A stretch of DNA of 64,000 nt. Origin: Linyphia triangularis (taxonomy: Eukaryota; Arthropoda; Arachnida; Araneae; Linyphiidae). A program made the position numbers and the translations under genes. The stretch is taken from positions 94,368,762 to 94,432,761 of the forward strand of contig OZ021727.1 in assembly GCA_963978545.1 (NCBI GenBank), read 5' to 3'. This document shows positions 32,369 through 51,396 of the stretch, piece by piece (the stretch's first letter is position 1; each line of letters opens with the position of its first letter). The notes under the pieces were generated by a model. It was not told the DNA's origin, did not search any database, and saw only the letters and a list, made by a program, of their open reading frames with translations.

Positions 32369-33516
32369 TTCGAGATTAGCTGTACATGATATTTTCTGTG
32401 CTTGCGCATCATAAGAATCTTTATCGTTTTTCAAATCCACTGTATTCCCATGCGATTTCTTAAACTCTTTTCAAATAACCTACATAAATACCTTCCTATC
32501 CTATCATTACATTGAGCCTCATCCCAACGCTTCTCTGAATGCGTGGAATGAAGCAACTTCATTCCGGCGAGTGTAGCTTGCAAACGGCGTGGGTGATTGA
32601 GAAAACCAAGGTTGCAAATAGAAAAGGAATGGGTACTCTCATACCTTTAACTTTCGAGGAATGTAGCCTTTCTTTTCATAGCTGATAAATGATTTTACAT
32701 TTCAAGCTTCACGCTTGTCTTGTGATAGAGGAAATAACCTTTGATAAAATGATTTAAATCATTTAGCCATTTTATCATTCCTATGTATTATTCATATGTA
32801 CTTTGTTTAGGAACATTTTTGAGGAGGTTGAAAATTTACTTTGTTAGTCTAGTTTTTTCACGTTTTTTCTCTTCACCGAGAAAGTACATAGAAATATTTC
32901 ATTTTATATACGAACATTATTTTGATTGTTTAATTTTATATTAATTATGTACATTTCAATCTTAAATTTAATATTAATTGTAAACATTTCAAAGCCTAGA
33001 ATATTTTTTGTTTTCTCTCTCCTTCCATTGCTCTTATGCAAATGACCCCTTTCCCCAAAATGAAAAAAAAAACAAAACAGTAAGAAATGTTGAAGTTATT
33101 GAAAAAGAAAATATAACCTTCTACGGTTACAATAGTTCTGGAGAAAAATAAACATGAAGTAATTAGTTAACTTTTCTTTTTTGTTCGTTCTAATTATGCA
33201 GTATTAACGATAAAATTTTGTGTACCAAAAGTTTTTTGAGTGCTAAGACGTTACATTCGCATCCCAAATATTTTGATACGTGACATAAGATTTTGTTATT
33301 TCATCAAACATTTTAAATTTCCAATCAAATGCACAGTAGTAATTTGTTCTTTAAGATATTTTTTTCTGTTGAGCTTAAGGGTTGAATTACGACCAAAAAA
33401 AGCATATTTTTATTACTTGTCAAATTATGAACAGACTAGAACTCTTTACACTACAATGACGAGGCACCATTTCATTCTAAAAAAACAATCTGCACCTTTC
33501 TCAAGATGTGATTTAG
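32369..33516. other. AT-rich stretch, nothing recognised
   Basis: A 98-codon plus frame at 33240-33536 has no domain and runs into the minisatellite. No repeat family seen. Confidence 0.5.
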
Positions 33517-33858
33517 GGTTATTAATAAGTTATTGATAAGATGAAAGTGTTATTAATAAGTTATTGATGAGATGAAAGGGTTATTAAAAAATTATTGAAT
33601 ATATGAAAGCGTAATTAATAAGTCAATAAATGGCATCACAGCGTTACTAATAATTTATTGATGAGATGAAAGCGTTATTAATGAGTTATTGATGAGATGA
33701 AAGTGTTATTAATAAGCTATTAAATGGCATGACAACATTATTAATAAGTTATTAATGAGATGAAAGCGTTATTAACAAGTTATTAATGAGATAAAAGCGT
33801 TCTTAATAAGTTATTAAATGATATGACAGCGTTATTAATAATTTATTGAGGACATGAC
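33517..33858. repeat. 30-bp minisatellite with two unit types, about 11 units
   Basis: Units follow GTTATTAATAAGTTATTGAT with a variable end: either GAGATGAAAG or AAATGGCATGACA-like. The second type occurs about every third or fourth unit (near 33631, 33724 and 33815), giving a higher-order pattern. Units differ from each other by several bases, so the array is moderately old. Confidence 0.9.
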
Positions 33859-34653
33859 TTTTACTTTTGATTCTTTTACTTGTAAAGGTTACATCGCGAC
33901 AAGACAAAAATTTATTTTTAATACTTAACATGGCACCGTGCCGTTTAAAAGTAACTTAATCTGGCCATAATTCGACGAGTAATGCGACTTGACAATGTGT
34001 GCAGTTTAACTCTATTGAACTAGTTGCTGGATTTTTCAAATTCATATTTCAGAACTCGTGATTTTCGTGAAAAAACTGCCTAGCACGTGAAAGATCTCGT
34101 AATAGCTTCCCGTTGATGCCATGTGGTCTGATTTTAAAATAATGAGTAGACAAGATGGTAACTGTGACAGACAGTCCCAGTTGATTGTCTAGTGTGGGAT
34201 TTCCGATTTTCTTCCATTTTAGACTCAAATGCGGGAATCTTTCTGTTTGAAAGGCCTCAGGAAGCCGACAGATTGATCCATCTGGTATTTTGCTGTGTGT
34301 TAAATGTACGATTCAGTTGTTTTACATGTAATTTTTCAAGTGAGAAGTAAAGCTCTAATGTAGTTGTCGTACGATGAAAAATTCATTGCAATCTACAACT
34401 TATGATATCTTTGAAGCGGACAGTCTAATGTTGCTGAGTGATCGAAAGTTAGTCACAGCTCCAAAAACCTCATGAAAATTTTAATATCACGCAAAAATAA
34501 CTGAAATATACCAGCAAAAATATTTAAAAAAAAAAAAATCGGATATAAAAACACGAGAGCATTTTCTTTTACCATTCATTTAGGGTCAATTCCGATTTAA
34601 ATTCAAAAATAAAATTTGAATAATGTCAGTATTTTATTCAACAGGTGGCGCTG

Positions 34654-34695
<42 letters not shown>

Positions 34696-35560
34696 ACGAA
34701 TCTCTTTCTGATATATTTTGTTTAAAAAATCTTTATTTTCCCTTCGAATTTCGTTAATTATCAACTATTGTAGTTAGATATGGTACACCATGATTTAAGT
34801 TTTGAAACAAAATGTTGGCAGGTAATTTAGGAAAATTTGTCATTAAGTAGTCCACAGTCTTCCAGAACTAACTCTATTACTGTGGAAATAGTGAGAGAAA
34901 GAAAGAAGTATCAATGTTGAATAGATTGGCAAGTGCGGCCCGAATTCGGGGTGAAAATCTTCCACTTTTAAGCGTATTTCCGCTTTTTTTCTGAGAATTT
35001 TCGCTTTTTCTACAATTTTATTATTTTTAGTGGGCTCTTTAGGGCTTTATCAGACTAAACTTGAATAAAAAAATCTCCAGAAAAAATTTCTTGCTGCATC
35101 ACTGCTCTATACACACATTAATACACAAATATTTTCTTATTCAGCTATCTTTGTAGTTCAAAGTAACGCTGGGTATGTAGTTTCCTCTTTTTCATATTTT
35201 GATTGTTTTCACCCCTGATAAACGGTCGCTTTTGCAGAATGCAGTGGTTTTTGTTAGACACATATTACAGACTGGTTTTCAGCATCTCCTAATCACCAGT
35301 TTTTTTTATTGGCAGATCCGTCCAAATGAGAAAGAGGCCTCATCGACAAACCATATGTCCTGATCATCAAATTTTCTCACATCCCCAATTTTGTAATCCG
35401 GTGCATTTAAAATTCCATACTTGTCTATCCAACAAATTGTCTCTCCTTTCTGTCTCTCACCTTTTCGACCACTTCAAGTCCAAGTTTGGGAGCAAAGTTT
35501 CATGTTTGGGAGTCCTTTCCGAACGACCTTGACTAAGGATCATTCTTAACCAAAAGAGAA
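33859..35560. other. Unassigned stretch with a long poly(A) tract
   Basis: It contains an A39 run at 34656-34694 directly after ACAGGTGGCGCTGCT (34641-34655). That run could be the poly(A) end of a 5'-truncated retroposon, but I recognise no upstream element. A short plus frame at 35326-35532 is unsupported. Confidence 0.45.
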
Positions 35561-35564
35561 GTAT

Positions 35565-36328
35565 TGTTACGAATTTTTGTATATTTGTAAATATTTCGCA
35601 GCGTTAATTTAAAATAGGAAAATTTATGTACATTTCCCATAAGGCAGTGCAATAGTTCGTCTTAACTTGGCTTCCTAGCAATATGTGTCTTAATGCTTGA
35701 TAACGAGTTTTACAGAGATAATGCTGGGAAGCGAGTTTTACAAGGAGTACGGCATTTAACATTATGATAATCGCAATCTCGCCAAATTGGCAAGATAGAG
35801 CCAAGTTGGCGACGGTTTTAACGACTAATTTTTGTCGCCAAATTTGCTGAGAAATCGCCAAATATCGCCAAACTTGGCGACATTTTCGGTCCCCATGTAC
35901 ATGTATAGGACTTTTCGACTACTATCTGGAAAGTTCTTCAAATATCTATTTCTAGAAGTTTCACGTATGTTCGCCTCCCCTATAAAAGCTCAAGGGAGCG
36001 GGTGATGAAGGTAGTTGATTTTGAGAGTCACTGAGTTAGTTGTTAGCTGAGTCCATTAGTTGACTGGAATTACTGAGTCTCAGTGATACTCAATACAGTT
36101 CCGAAAGCGAACTGTATTGCATTGTCATTTGCAGCGATTTTAGCAGTTGTGTTGTCAAATTTTTAACTGCTGTTTTTTGCTCTATTGTTGTGAAAAGAGC
36201 TGCATTGAGTCTACTAGAAGGAGAAGTTCTGGAGTTGTTAGATAATCTGCGAAGAGTTAGATCGGAATGAATTTCTGCAAGTTTTGATCTGCTTTGGCTT
36301 CAAATCTTTCGAACCCATCCACGCAAGA
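35565..36328 (+). mobile_element. Solo LTR, copy 2
   Basis: This is the same LTR family as 26050-26744. It starts TGTTACGAA and ends ACGCAAGA, with a perfect 4-bp TSD, GTAT, at 35561-35564 and 36329-36332. The TATA box is TATAAAAG at 35981-35988. The polyadenylation signal is mutated (AATGAA). It carries extra sequence in the GGCGA-rich part (about 35848-35895) and a short extra block near 36085, which make it about 70 bp longer than copy 1. Confidence 0.9.
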
Positions 36329-36332
36329 GTAT

Positions 36333-38731
36333 AAAAGTTACGAGTTTGTTCCCATTCTTCCTCTTCCATCCTTGGATGAGGGATCCTCATCCCCATCTCT
36401 GCAGATAAAGGGTGGAATTCCGCGGGAAATAGGCGGAGAAGCTATTATTCAAGGAGCTCGCTATAAATTCCGGGAGTCATGCTTAGACTCACTGGATCCC
36501 ATTCCATAATGGAAGAGGAGGAGATTTGTTGGTGACCCGTTGCAATGTCTCGAAAAACAATAATACATGCAAAATTGTTGGTTGTTATGGATTTTTCGAA
36601 TAAGAAATGATGTCGTTACGCGCGGGTGTTCTTAAAACTATCAACAGCAACAGAGCTGTTTATTTATATAAAGGACGCATTAGCAATTAAATGCTGACAG
36701 TTTTAAAATTACTTAAATATGATGCGTTTAATTGGAATGGGAATTGGAAGTTGATTCTTCTGATGCTTTGATTGGTACGAGAAATGGGAATGTAATAATC
36801 GTTATAGTAAAGAGTCAGTTTTAAACGACGCATTGTGGTTGTTTTGATAGAACAACAAAGCTGGGCCTCTTTTTATTTTTTTCTTCTACTGAATGTTTTG
36901 GGAAATTACTTAAAATGTGTTTAAATTCCGTTACAATCCAAAGAAATAATGTGTTGACAGCTTTAATATTATTTTATTTGACAGCAAAGGGCATTTAAAC
37001 GTTTTCTTGAAGTCCTTAATAATAATACATTTGAATATCTAAAATATACTTGATATTCTGTTTACTAGAAAGTATGTTATACTAATTGCTTTAATAAAGC
37101 ATGCACTACAATATTGATTGTGTGTTTGCAATGTTTATGTATTGATATAAATTGTCTAATTTAATACAAATTTTCTTAATTAACTTCAAGTAATGACGTA
37201 GTGCTAACTTGAAGCCGATAAAACAATCATCTGTATATAACAGAGAATCAATCGATATCTTGGTATGTAGTTATCAATGAATACCATAAAGTAGAAAATA
37301 AATATACCACTTTACGATAAAATGCCTCTCACGAAGTCCATGTATGTATCCCAAAGAATTTCCAATTTAAATTGAAAACTTCCTCAATGTCTTCACTAGT
37401 TACAAAAATGTCGAAAAAAGTATTTTAAATATATTTACAGAACACTTTTGATGCGATAAGTAAAATAAAGAAAACTAGAAGGAAGATGGATAAACTGAAT
37501 CCTTAATTGAACCAACCAAAAGATGACTCGATCCCTCCAAGATTCACTCATCCCTGAAATTACCAATCGATTGCCACTCGAGTTCCCAGACTGAAAAAGT
37601 CGCCACAATCGCCCACCGAAAGCATTTTCCCAGTGGTATGTGATTCTTAGATATTGGCAAATCCCCTTTCTTTGCTAGTCTCCCACTATTTCTTTTAGGC
37701 CCCATCCAAAGACCGTTCCGATCAATATGCCGGAGTCGTTATTAGGTATCGAACTAGAAGCGGCCTGGCTCCAGTTTCGATTTCAAAATTGTTTTTCACC
37801 CAGGGAAGAGGCCCAGGTGTGGGTGGCAGACGGCCATTAGAAAAGGGAGAGGAGATAGAACACTTTCTGGAACATTCCATTCTGTTCTTGGATAATCGAA
37901 TTGGATTAGATTCGAATGCAATAATGCTAGTGGAATGCTATCCTTCAATGCTTCCCCCCGTTTTCTTTATCGTCTTTAGTTTCGCTTTTGGAGGGAAGTT
38001 TTGCTGGTGAATGTTGATGGGCGTTGTTTAGATAAATAACTGAATGAAACTAGCACACCCCGTCCCTCTAAAATAAAAGGCACACAGTCAATGTACTTTT
38101 TCGTGATTTTATTAATGACATTTTACCAATCATCTAAATTATATGACGTATATGAAAGGTTACGATAGTGGGAAGATTGCTTATAAAAGATAGCATTTCA
38201 ATTTTTATCTGCTTTACTTTTTTTAGATTTAATACGCAACTCAAAAGATTATAGAAAGGATTTCTAGAAAAAACTGCTGAAAGGGCACTTTTCTTAAAAA
38301 TTACTGTTGGTGGTTTCTTGTTTTTGGTCTCTTAAGGCTCTTAGTGATAAAAGGGTTTATTTCTAACATTATCACACGATCAAAATAAATTATTTTAAAA
38401 GTTACATTCATTGTTGAAAGGGCTTATGTCTAGGAGCTATAGGCCCACTTTGTATGAAGAGTCGAATGCCGGTAACTGTTTAAGATATATCTCAAGATTA
38501 TTTTTTTTCCAGATCCAATTTTTTTTTACACAATATTGCGTCAAAAATTTATTGAGTAAGTTCATAACTCTATTGTTGAATGAAAAAATTCAAATGACGA
38601 CGACTCCTTAGGTAACAATGTGACACCATTGTTCAAGAGACAATTTAAGTTAGAAAATATAATATGCTAGACTGACACATATAGCGAAATAAAAGTATTT
38701 CTTTAGAATTTCATGTCAATCAGAAATTAAG

Positions 38732-38762
<31 letters not shown>

Positions 38763-39676
38763 GTAGTGTTATTTTCAGAAATAAATTCTTTCAAAGACTA
38801 GCGTAACAACAGAGAAATTATTCGATGTCTAAAATCGTATGATTTTAACTATTTTAATGTCGAAAATGTTTTGTGACCTGTTTGATGAAAGTTTTTCATT
38901 GCAAAGATTTCTTTGTATTTACTACTTATTTGTTTCTCTCTTTCAAACAATGAACATTTTGATTAAATAAATTTAGCTCTTCTTAAGATTAAAATATAAC
39001 TTTTATTTCATGCACAATTCAAATAATACTTTTAGTACTGTAAGAAGGATGTTAGAAAGATGCTTGCTTGTTGATCACCAGCAGGGTCGTAGCCAGATAT
39101 ATCTTTCTGGGAAGTGGGAGGGGGGGGGGGGAGGGTATAATTATAAGTCAACTAACACTAATCACAATTTTTTTTTATATATATTAATGGTGCATGTATT
39201 TAGCAAACAAGATCACATGCATTTTTTGCTACGAATGTTTGGATTTAATTTTATGATGTAGTAATTTCTCGCTTGTTAAGCGCTTATGACAAGACACGCA
39301 GGGTAGTTAATCATCTTACGATACTATGAAAATGAATGAGCAAGTATAAGTAATTTAGTTTCTGAATAAAAAGAAATGGTGTTTAAGAAAATGTGTTCAA
39401 TAAATCATTCATTTGTAGGAAAAGCTTTTAAAGTGTTGCAATGATAGTTTTCTAGCATTTTCATTCTTACAAGTAGTTATTACTGTGTCGCAATAAATGG
39501 TATGAATTTAATTAGGACATTAATAACACTGCCCCAAAAATGCCGCGTGATTTATCTTTGCAAGCGAAGTTGGAAAAATAACTCCATTGGGACATGGATG
39601 TGAAGTAGAAATTGTGAGTCTAAAAAAAAAAAAACTACTTGTTTTCTTGCAAATAATATTCATTCAGATTTTTGAG
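36333..39676. other. AT-rich stretch with small GC-richer patches
   Basis: GC-richer patches lie at about 36340-36540 and 37480-38030. T27 is at 38732-38758, and a G-run lies at 39120-39135. Frames of 60-85 codons here show no recognisable domain. No gene or transposon is supported. Confidence 0.45.
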
Positions 39677-39715
39677 TAGTAACTAAAAGTACATTTTGTG
39701 TACTTTTAGTTACTA
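39677..39715. repeat. Perfect 17-bp-arm hairpin
   Basis: TAGTAACTAAAAGTACA (39677-39693) is exactly inverted at 39699-39715, with a five-base loop. It could be a chance palindrome in AT-rich DNA, or a small structured RNA if transcribed. Confidence 0.85.
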
Positions 39716-41827
39716 AGTGAAATTACTAATGTTATACATAAGAAAACTGCCCAATATCTTAATTGTTTAATGAAGAATTTGTAAATAGGGCCTTTTAATC
39801 ATAAACCATTAAATTGAAATATGAAATGAAAAATAAAATAGCTTTTGATTTATTAAACGTGGTTCAGCAATCCAAAATTGCTCAACATGGTATTTAAACA
39901 GGTCTTGGTATAAGTTACCAATTCAAACCGCAGAAATATACAATATACTGTAGAAAATCCAAACTTATTTTAAACATAGCTGGATTTCAAATTTTAAAAA
40001 ATATTTTTTTAATCCTTTCAATACTAGGGTTATTTGGATGCAGGTTCATCTACCAATAATTATTGTACAAAGTAATCATATCAGATAATGTCTTGAGCAA
40101 TGTGAATAAATAAAGTGACGCTTTACTTGCTCCTCAATATAATTGTAAAAACAAACTTGAATTTACTGAATGAAAAATTGAATGATGTAATTTTGAATAC
40201 CTGGTCATGAAAGGGTTAATAGTTTAATAAATGTATCGTTAAATCTTTTTAATAGTATTCTTTTAGGAAAATAATATTGAAAAATAAATTTCTTACTAAT
40301 TGTTAGTATAAAGCGAAAGGAATACCATTGCATTCTAATCTTATAAATAAGGGGACTTGGTATCCCTAGTTTTCACACAAAAAATTATAAAAATGTTGAT
40401 TTTCTATTTTTTGCGTGTTTATAATTTTTGAAACCTTGCCTTTATACTGGCTAGTTTTTGAGCTGATCCACTAACTGCAATTGCATAAAAAATAAATTTT
40501 TATGGAGAATTTAGTATCGGTGCAATAGCTCCTTCGATGTTTCGAACGCATTTTTCTCAGTTCGTGTTTTTTCGATTCCCTTCTTACTCGAAATGGTAAA
40601 ACACTAACAAATATTAATGAATTTACTTGACATTTTTTGTATGTCATTTTTAATATCTATTTGACGAAAATAAGCATGGATTTTTTAATAAAATATAAAC
40701 TTTTTTTAACAAAATTAAGTGTTAAAAAATATCCTTTTCTTTTACGATTTTTTTTATCTATGAGTATAATTTTTATTGTTTTTCTCCAAAACTATTTTAC
40801 TTATACAAAATCCGATACCTAAAAGTTTAAAGCATTTTACTAGAAACTTTTTTTTTACAAAATCAGGAAAAAATATTGAAAACTATAAAAGAAGATAGAA
40901 TTTGAAATTTGATAAAAAAAATTTTGAATATTAAAACTTTGAAAATTTAGAGCTCTATGTGAACTTTTTTTTTTAATAAAATTTGGTTATTGCCTAGTAA
41001 TACATCTAAATATGTAAAAATTATAATTTTAAAGACTTAAATTTACAAAATAGTTTTAAGGATACCAAGTCACGTTCATGGATGCCGGCAAAATTATTTT
41101 CAGGGGAGTGCAAACGGCTCTGAAGAGGGTGCAAGACGGTTAATTTTTTGTTTCAACTTTGATTTTCCAATTGGATATCTTAATTAAAATTTCATTAATA
41201 GCTATGTATTAATATCTTTTTAATTTGATATTTTAAAACCTATGTCATACTTCTATTTCCAGTGAATTATACCATTTTTCTTCACCTTATTTTTAATTTT
41301 CAAAATCTAGGGGGTGCAAGTGCACCTTCCTGGCGGCGCCCATAGTCACCTTAACAATTTAGGTTTTACTACAATTAACCCCTCACTAACCCTTGTGTGT
41401 TATAATGAGGGAAGTGTTTTCGTCATGTATTGGGTTTCGTACGTTTAAGTTACAGAGCCGTTAATTTAGCGTCCCTTCTGTCGCATCCTGTGCCGTTTCC
41501 CCTCTTTTAAACATCAAAGGTAACTGCAAGTTTTTTTTCCCTCTCTACTTTTTACTGCATTCAAACAAAGAAAATATTTGTAGAAATCTTGACGAAAAGG
41601 TAACATAAGGGGAAAATAAATGGGGTGTCACCAAAAATTACCGCCTGTGTTAATATTAACAAAAATATAAGCTTATTTAAAAAAATCGGATAAAAAAAAT
41701 TCTGCCAAATATATTATCCCTACGTATGGGGTTATGAAAAGTACGTGTTCATACAGTGATAAAGAAACGAAATTTACATTAACATATTTCATCACTTTGC
41801 ATTAATGTTATGCTCTAGTATTAATAA
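39716..41827. other. AT-rich stretch, nothing recognised
   Basis: It is poly(T)/poly(A)-rich with no gene-like frame. A GGTGCAAG...GGCGGCGCCC block near 41312-41341 is an isolated GC-rich spot. Confidence 0.45.
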
Positions 41828-41829
41828 TA

Positions 41830-42000
41830 CAGTCAAACTCCGTTAACGCGAAATCGCTTAGCATGAAATCCCGTTTAACGCGAAGTAAAAGAAGTTCTCC
41901 ATACTTAAAATTTAACGTTAATTTATTCGTTTAAGATGAAATTCGGTTATCGCGAACAATTTCGGTGGTCCCATCGATTTCACGTTAACAGGTTTGACAA
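41830..42000. mobile_element. Pogo/Tigger-type MITE
   Basis: It starts CAGTCAAACTCCGTTAACGC after TA (41828-41829). The inverse of the right end reads TTGTCAAACCTGTTAACGTG before TA (42001-42002). Subterminal TTAACGCGAA and ATCGCGAA repeats are the style of pogo/Tigger ends. It is 171 bp and non-coding. The right terminus has lost the final CAG match. Confidence 0.78.
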
Positions 42001-42229
42001 TACATTTCCGTCGAATCACAGCATCTAAATCTAATTTATAATAATATAAATCGACTCAGGGTAATATTTCATAAAAAAGAAACAATTGAAGTTTTATCTT
42101 GGAGAATTTTCTTGAGCGTGGGGATAATATAGTTCTTCCATTGATCATATGTATTTTAAATAAAATACAGTTTTTCCTCATAAGACTCGGAAGTTTAATT
42201 TTTATATGAATATGTCAATATGATATATG

Positions 42230-47581
<5,352 letters not shown>

Positions 47582-47634
47582 TGGCGCAGTATGGCCCTCG
47601 TGTTGCCCTTGCGCAGTTAAACTTCAACCAACCA
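47582..47634 (+). mobile_element. SINE family 3 tail fragment
   Basis: It reads GGCGCAGTATGGCCCTCGTG, TTGCCC, TTGCGC, a short link and CAACCAACCAAC. It is the same unit as 60355-60409. No clear TSD is visible here. Confidence 0.8.
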
Positions 47635-50600
47635 ACATTCAAAGCCTATTGAAGTCAATGAATTCTTCTTTATTCTCAATTGTCCAAAAGTTTACAAAAC
47701 CTTTTACTCGCATATTAAGGCATCAACGCCTTTTTCTTCTTCTTTTTTTCTTTCTTTTTTTTTTCTTCTCCTTTTAAATGATTGAGGCACGAACTTTGAA
47801 AATATATAGAATAAAAAAGAAAATGCAGTCTCTAATCCTTTCTCAGTAAGAACACCGAAATCTTTACCACATTGAAAAGAATTTCTCTATGAATATTCAT
47901 AAATACCCTTTGTAACCGGTTTTCCGTATAATAATCCACAAAATCTTTCAAAAAGATATAGCTCAGCGAGGGGGGGGGGGGGGATGGGGTGTCCAAAAAG
48001 CCTGGATAATTCCCCTTTTTTGAAACAGGCGGGAACACATGTGGCTTCAGGCCAGCAGACAAGCCGTAAATTTACGGCTCTGACTTTTAAGGCCGTTTTG
48101 TCTCGTTCTATTATAAAGGATTTTTTTTTGTCGTTGTGCGAGCGGGAATAAATCAAGTCTTGCTTCGACATCTTCTTTAAAACCGTTCCGAAACCTGTAT
48201 TCAAACCCGCGCTCTTTTCACCGCGGAACTTTTCTGTTTATTTTATTATTATTATTTTTTTTTTTAATTCTGGGCTTTTCTTTTGTGACATTGCCGATCG
48301 TTGAAAATGTGCAGTTGTTTACTCTGAGCTGTCCGTTGATGTAATCTCTTTATTTCGATCCATGCAGTCTCTATCCAAGACTTGTGAGGGTGAGGTTCGA
48401 TTGCTTGTTGCTTTATTTTAAATCGAAGCGCAGTTATATGGAAAAGTAAAATTTCCGAGAGATTTTCAGAGAAAAACTTTTTTTCAACTTTAATCTCAAT
48501 TGGTCGTAATTTAATAATACTGACATGGACACTTACTAAAAAAGATTTCCAAGTAGTAGAATAATTAGGGAAATAATTACAAATGGGTGTTAAGTTTCTA
48601 ATATATTATGAAATCTTCATTTTTGTGCAAGATATTCGTATATAACAAAAATTGGTCTGCATCAAATTTAATTTAAAATGTGCTTATAAGAAAATTAAAG
48701 AGAAAACATTATTTAAAATTATTTCGACTTAAATTTATAATACATTAATTTTTAATCTCTGAACGTACGGCAGTCGAAAAAAATTTTATTAAATTTTAAT
48801 TTTACTAAAATCAGATGATATGAGGAATGATGATTAGTTTGTTAATAAGAATTGATAACGAAAGTAGAAATTTTATGTTCGAATTTAAGTAGTACTAAAA
48901 AAGCGTTATTAAATAAGTATTCTATTCACTTTCTCTATTTTAGTCATTTGCCTCAAGAAGAATGACAAGCTACATTTATTTTTCTTTTTATAAAGCAGTT
49001 ATTATTTAAAAAATCTCCTTAGAGTTTTAACCTTCAATATGCCTGTGGTACGAACGAAATTTTGGACAGGTCTTTTTATCTAAGAACTTTTTGCTACTTT
49101 ATTTTATCAAATATCAATTTAATCTTTTCATTTTGTAGTTTCTAAGAATAAGACGTGGAAGGATCAAAACCATAGTTTTTTCAAGTTAAATAAAGTATTT
49201 CTTTTTGACTAAAATGCATAGAAAAATTCCATCTTAATTATTTCATTTGATATAAAAACAAATGTTGAACTTCGAATAATATCTTGGTATTTTATAGATT
49301 CAGAAGGGAGGAGACAATTACGTAAAATTAATTTACTAACAAACTAGGATACGTTTTCAGAAGATTCGTGGTAAAACTTTTCGAATCCAGTTTAATAATC
49401 GCAGTTATATTGTAATGGATACATTATAAGGATTACTGGAAATTATTATTATCATACTTAGCATTTATTTTCAAAAATGTAATGTCTGCTACAATTTTTT
49501 TTATTTAAAGCAGAACCATAATAAGTAAACTCATCCAATGAAAAGAAAACCTTGAATTATGGACTTTGATTGTATTGCTAGAATTACAAATATTATTGTA
49601 AAATGATGTACATTATTTTAAAGCAACTTTACAAATGCTTATCACAATGAAGTAAAAATATGACACATATATATATTTACTTAACACTTCGCATGTGGAG
49701 ATCTTGGACTCGATTTAATTTTCCAAATGTATAAGTTCTCCAATATATTGAGAATCTATTATTATGGTTGATACTAAAAGTAAAACATAACATAAGTATG
49801 GTTAAAAATTGTGTGTTTATTTCCAGACATTTATTATTGTATAAAATTAATTTATTATACTTATGAACCACTGCATTGTTTTAAAAACAAATATTTAGAA
49901 CAAAATGACCTTTAAAACTAAAAACTCTTTATAAGTAGTTTAGCTTGGTTTATCTTCAATTCGTTAATATTAGATATGCAATTTTATAATTTTAATCAGT
50001 GTTTAAAAAGTATTAGATTTGAGTAATTTCCCATGCTAAATTATTATTTTTAAAAAAAATCATCTGTCATGGTGTAAAATTAGGACGATAATTGTTAATT
50101 TGAGTAGAATTAACAGCTATACATTTGAAAACTGAATATTCTTAAATATAGAGATAAGTCGACTATTTAGTTCAAAGTTTTCTCATCAACAAATTGAGCA
50201 AGGAATTTCTTCTATGATATAGTGTTGCGTCCTAATTATGAAACTGTATATGTTATGATTCATTAAAATATTTCAGCATTTCCGATATTTTGCGTTTCGA
50301 CTACTCATTTCCAATCTTTAATATACTATTACTCCTTAAAAATAAGCAAACAAAAAATAATATGGCAGGCATAGTTGTTACTTGTAACTTGTTATCCTAG
50401 TTTGATATTTTAAAAGCACACGGTACTTCAAAACACATATGTATCATTTATTTAAGCTTTCGATGAAGGAGTCCCGAAGTAGTAGTTGTTCGTAACAATT
50501 GATTCTTCTATTGGACTTTGGAATAAATAGCTAGACCATCACACTTTTACGACTGCTGGAGAAGTGGGACTATCCACACTAATAAAAGGGCCGATGTATA

Positions 50601-51396
50601 TGCTCACTCAAACACGAAGAAGTTGACCACTATGCGGACAATGCTGAAGACGCGTCCCCTCCAACTCACAGGCAGGGGGCATTTTGCAAACAGGTGGCTC
50701 ATGAAATCTCAATATTTTCAGCAGCCTTCAGAAATCGAGAAGAAGAATGCGCTTTTAAAATATGATTTCATCCAACCACAAAGTGCCTCATAGAATTCTA
50801 TCCCCAGTTTTCTTTCGCGCGCTGAACAAGTAACAATAGCCATGCGGTGTCTTTTTTATAAGTCTTGGGAAAATTCACGGTGCCGAGACCTCTTCCATGC
50901 TATTTCCCTTGTGTGTAAACTTAAGTGGTGAGTTACTGCCTAAACGGTGGGATTATGTTGAATGGCTAAATGCCGACAACGAACTCTGGGCAGCTGAAGT
51001 CATACTCTTCTGGTTAAGAGCAATGTATATTGGTCATTGCATAACTCCTGATGAAAGGGCTGCCCGCTGAGCAAGTTGACAAAAGCTCTTCACTTGAGAA
51101 GCATGCGGTTGGACATGAAAAGATTTCGCCCTCGTGAGCGGAAATGTTTATTTGTGCCTTGCTTTCTGGTCATATTTCAAATCGATTATTATTTGTGGAC
51201 TATCTTGAAATATTTATTTCGTTCTAGTAAAATTTTTAGGTCGTGGTATTGAAGTTGGGATATTGTGTATATTATCTGGTTTAGAAAGGAGTAAAGAGCT
51301 ATATTGTAATTATCGGATATTAAAAGCTCAAAACATTGTATATAATATTTTTTTTTTTTAAATACTGAAACGAAATACCTTTTAAACTCACTAAGT
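47635..51396. other. Unassigned stretch with two GC-richer patches
   Basis: Patches lie at about 47890-48420 (G14 run at about 47970-47983; overlapping minus frames 47832-48204) and 50460-51180. The latter is about 700 bp of balanced composition with no long open frame on either strand, hence more like noncoding or transcribed noncoding sequence than exon. The rest is AT-rich and featureless. Confidence 0.4.
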
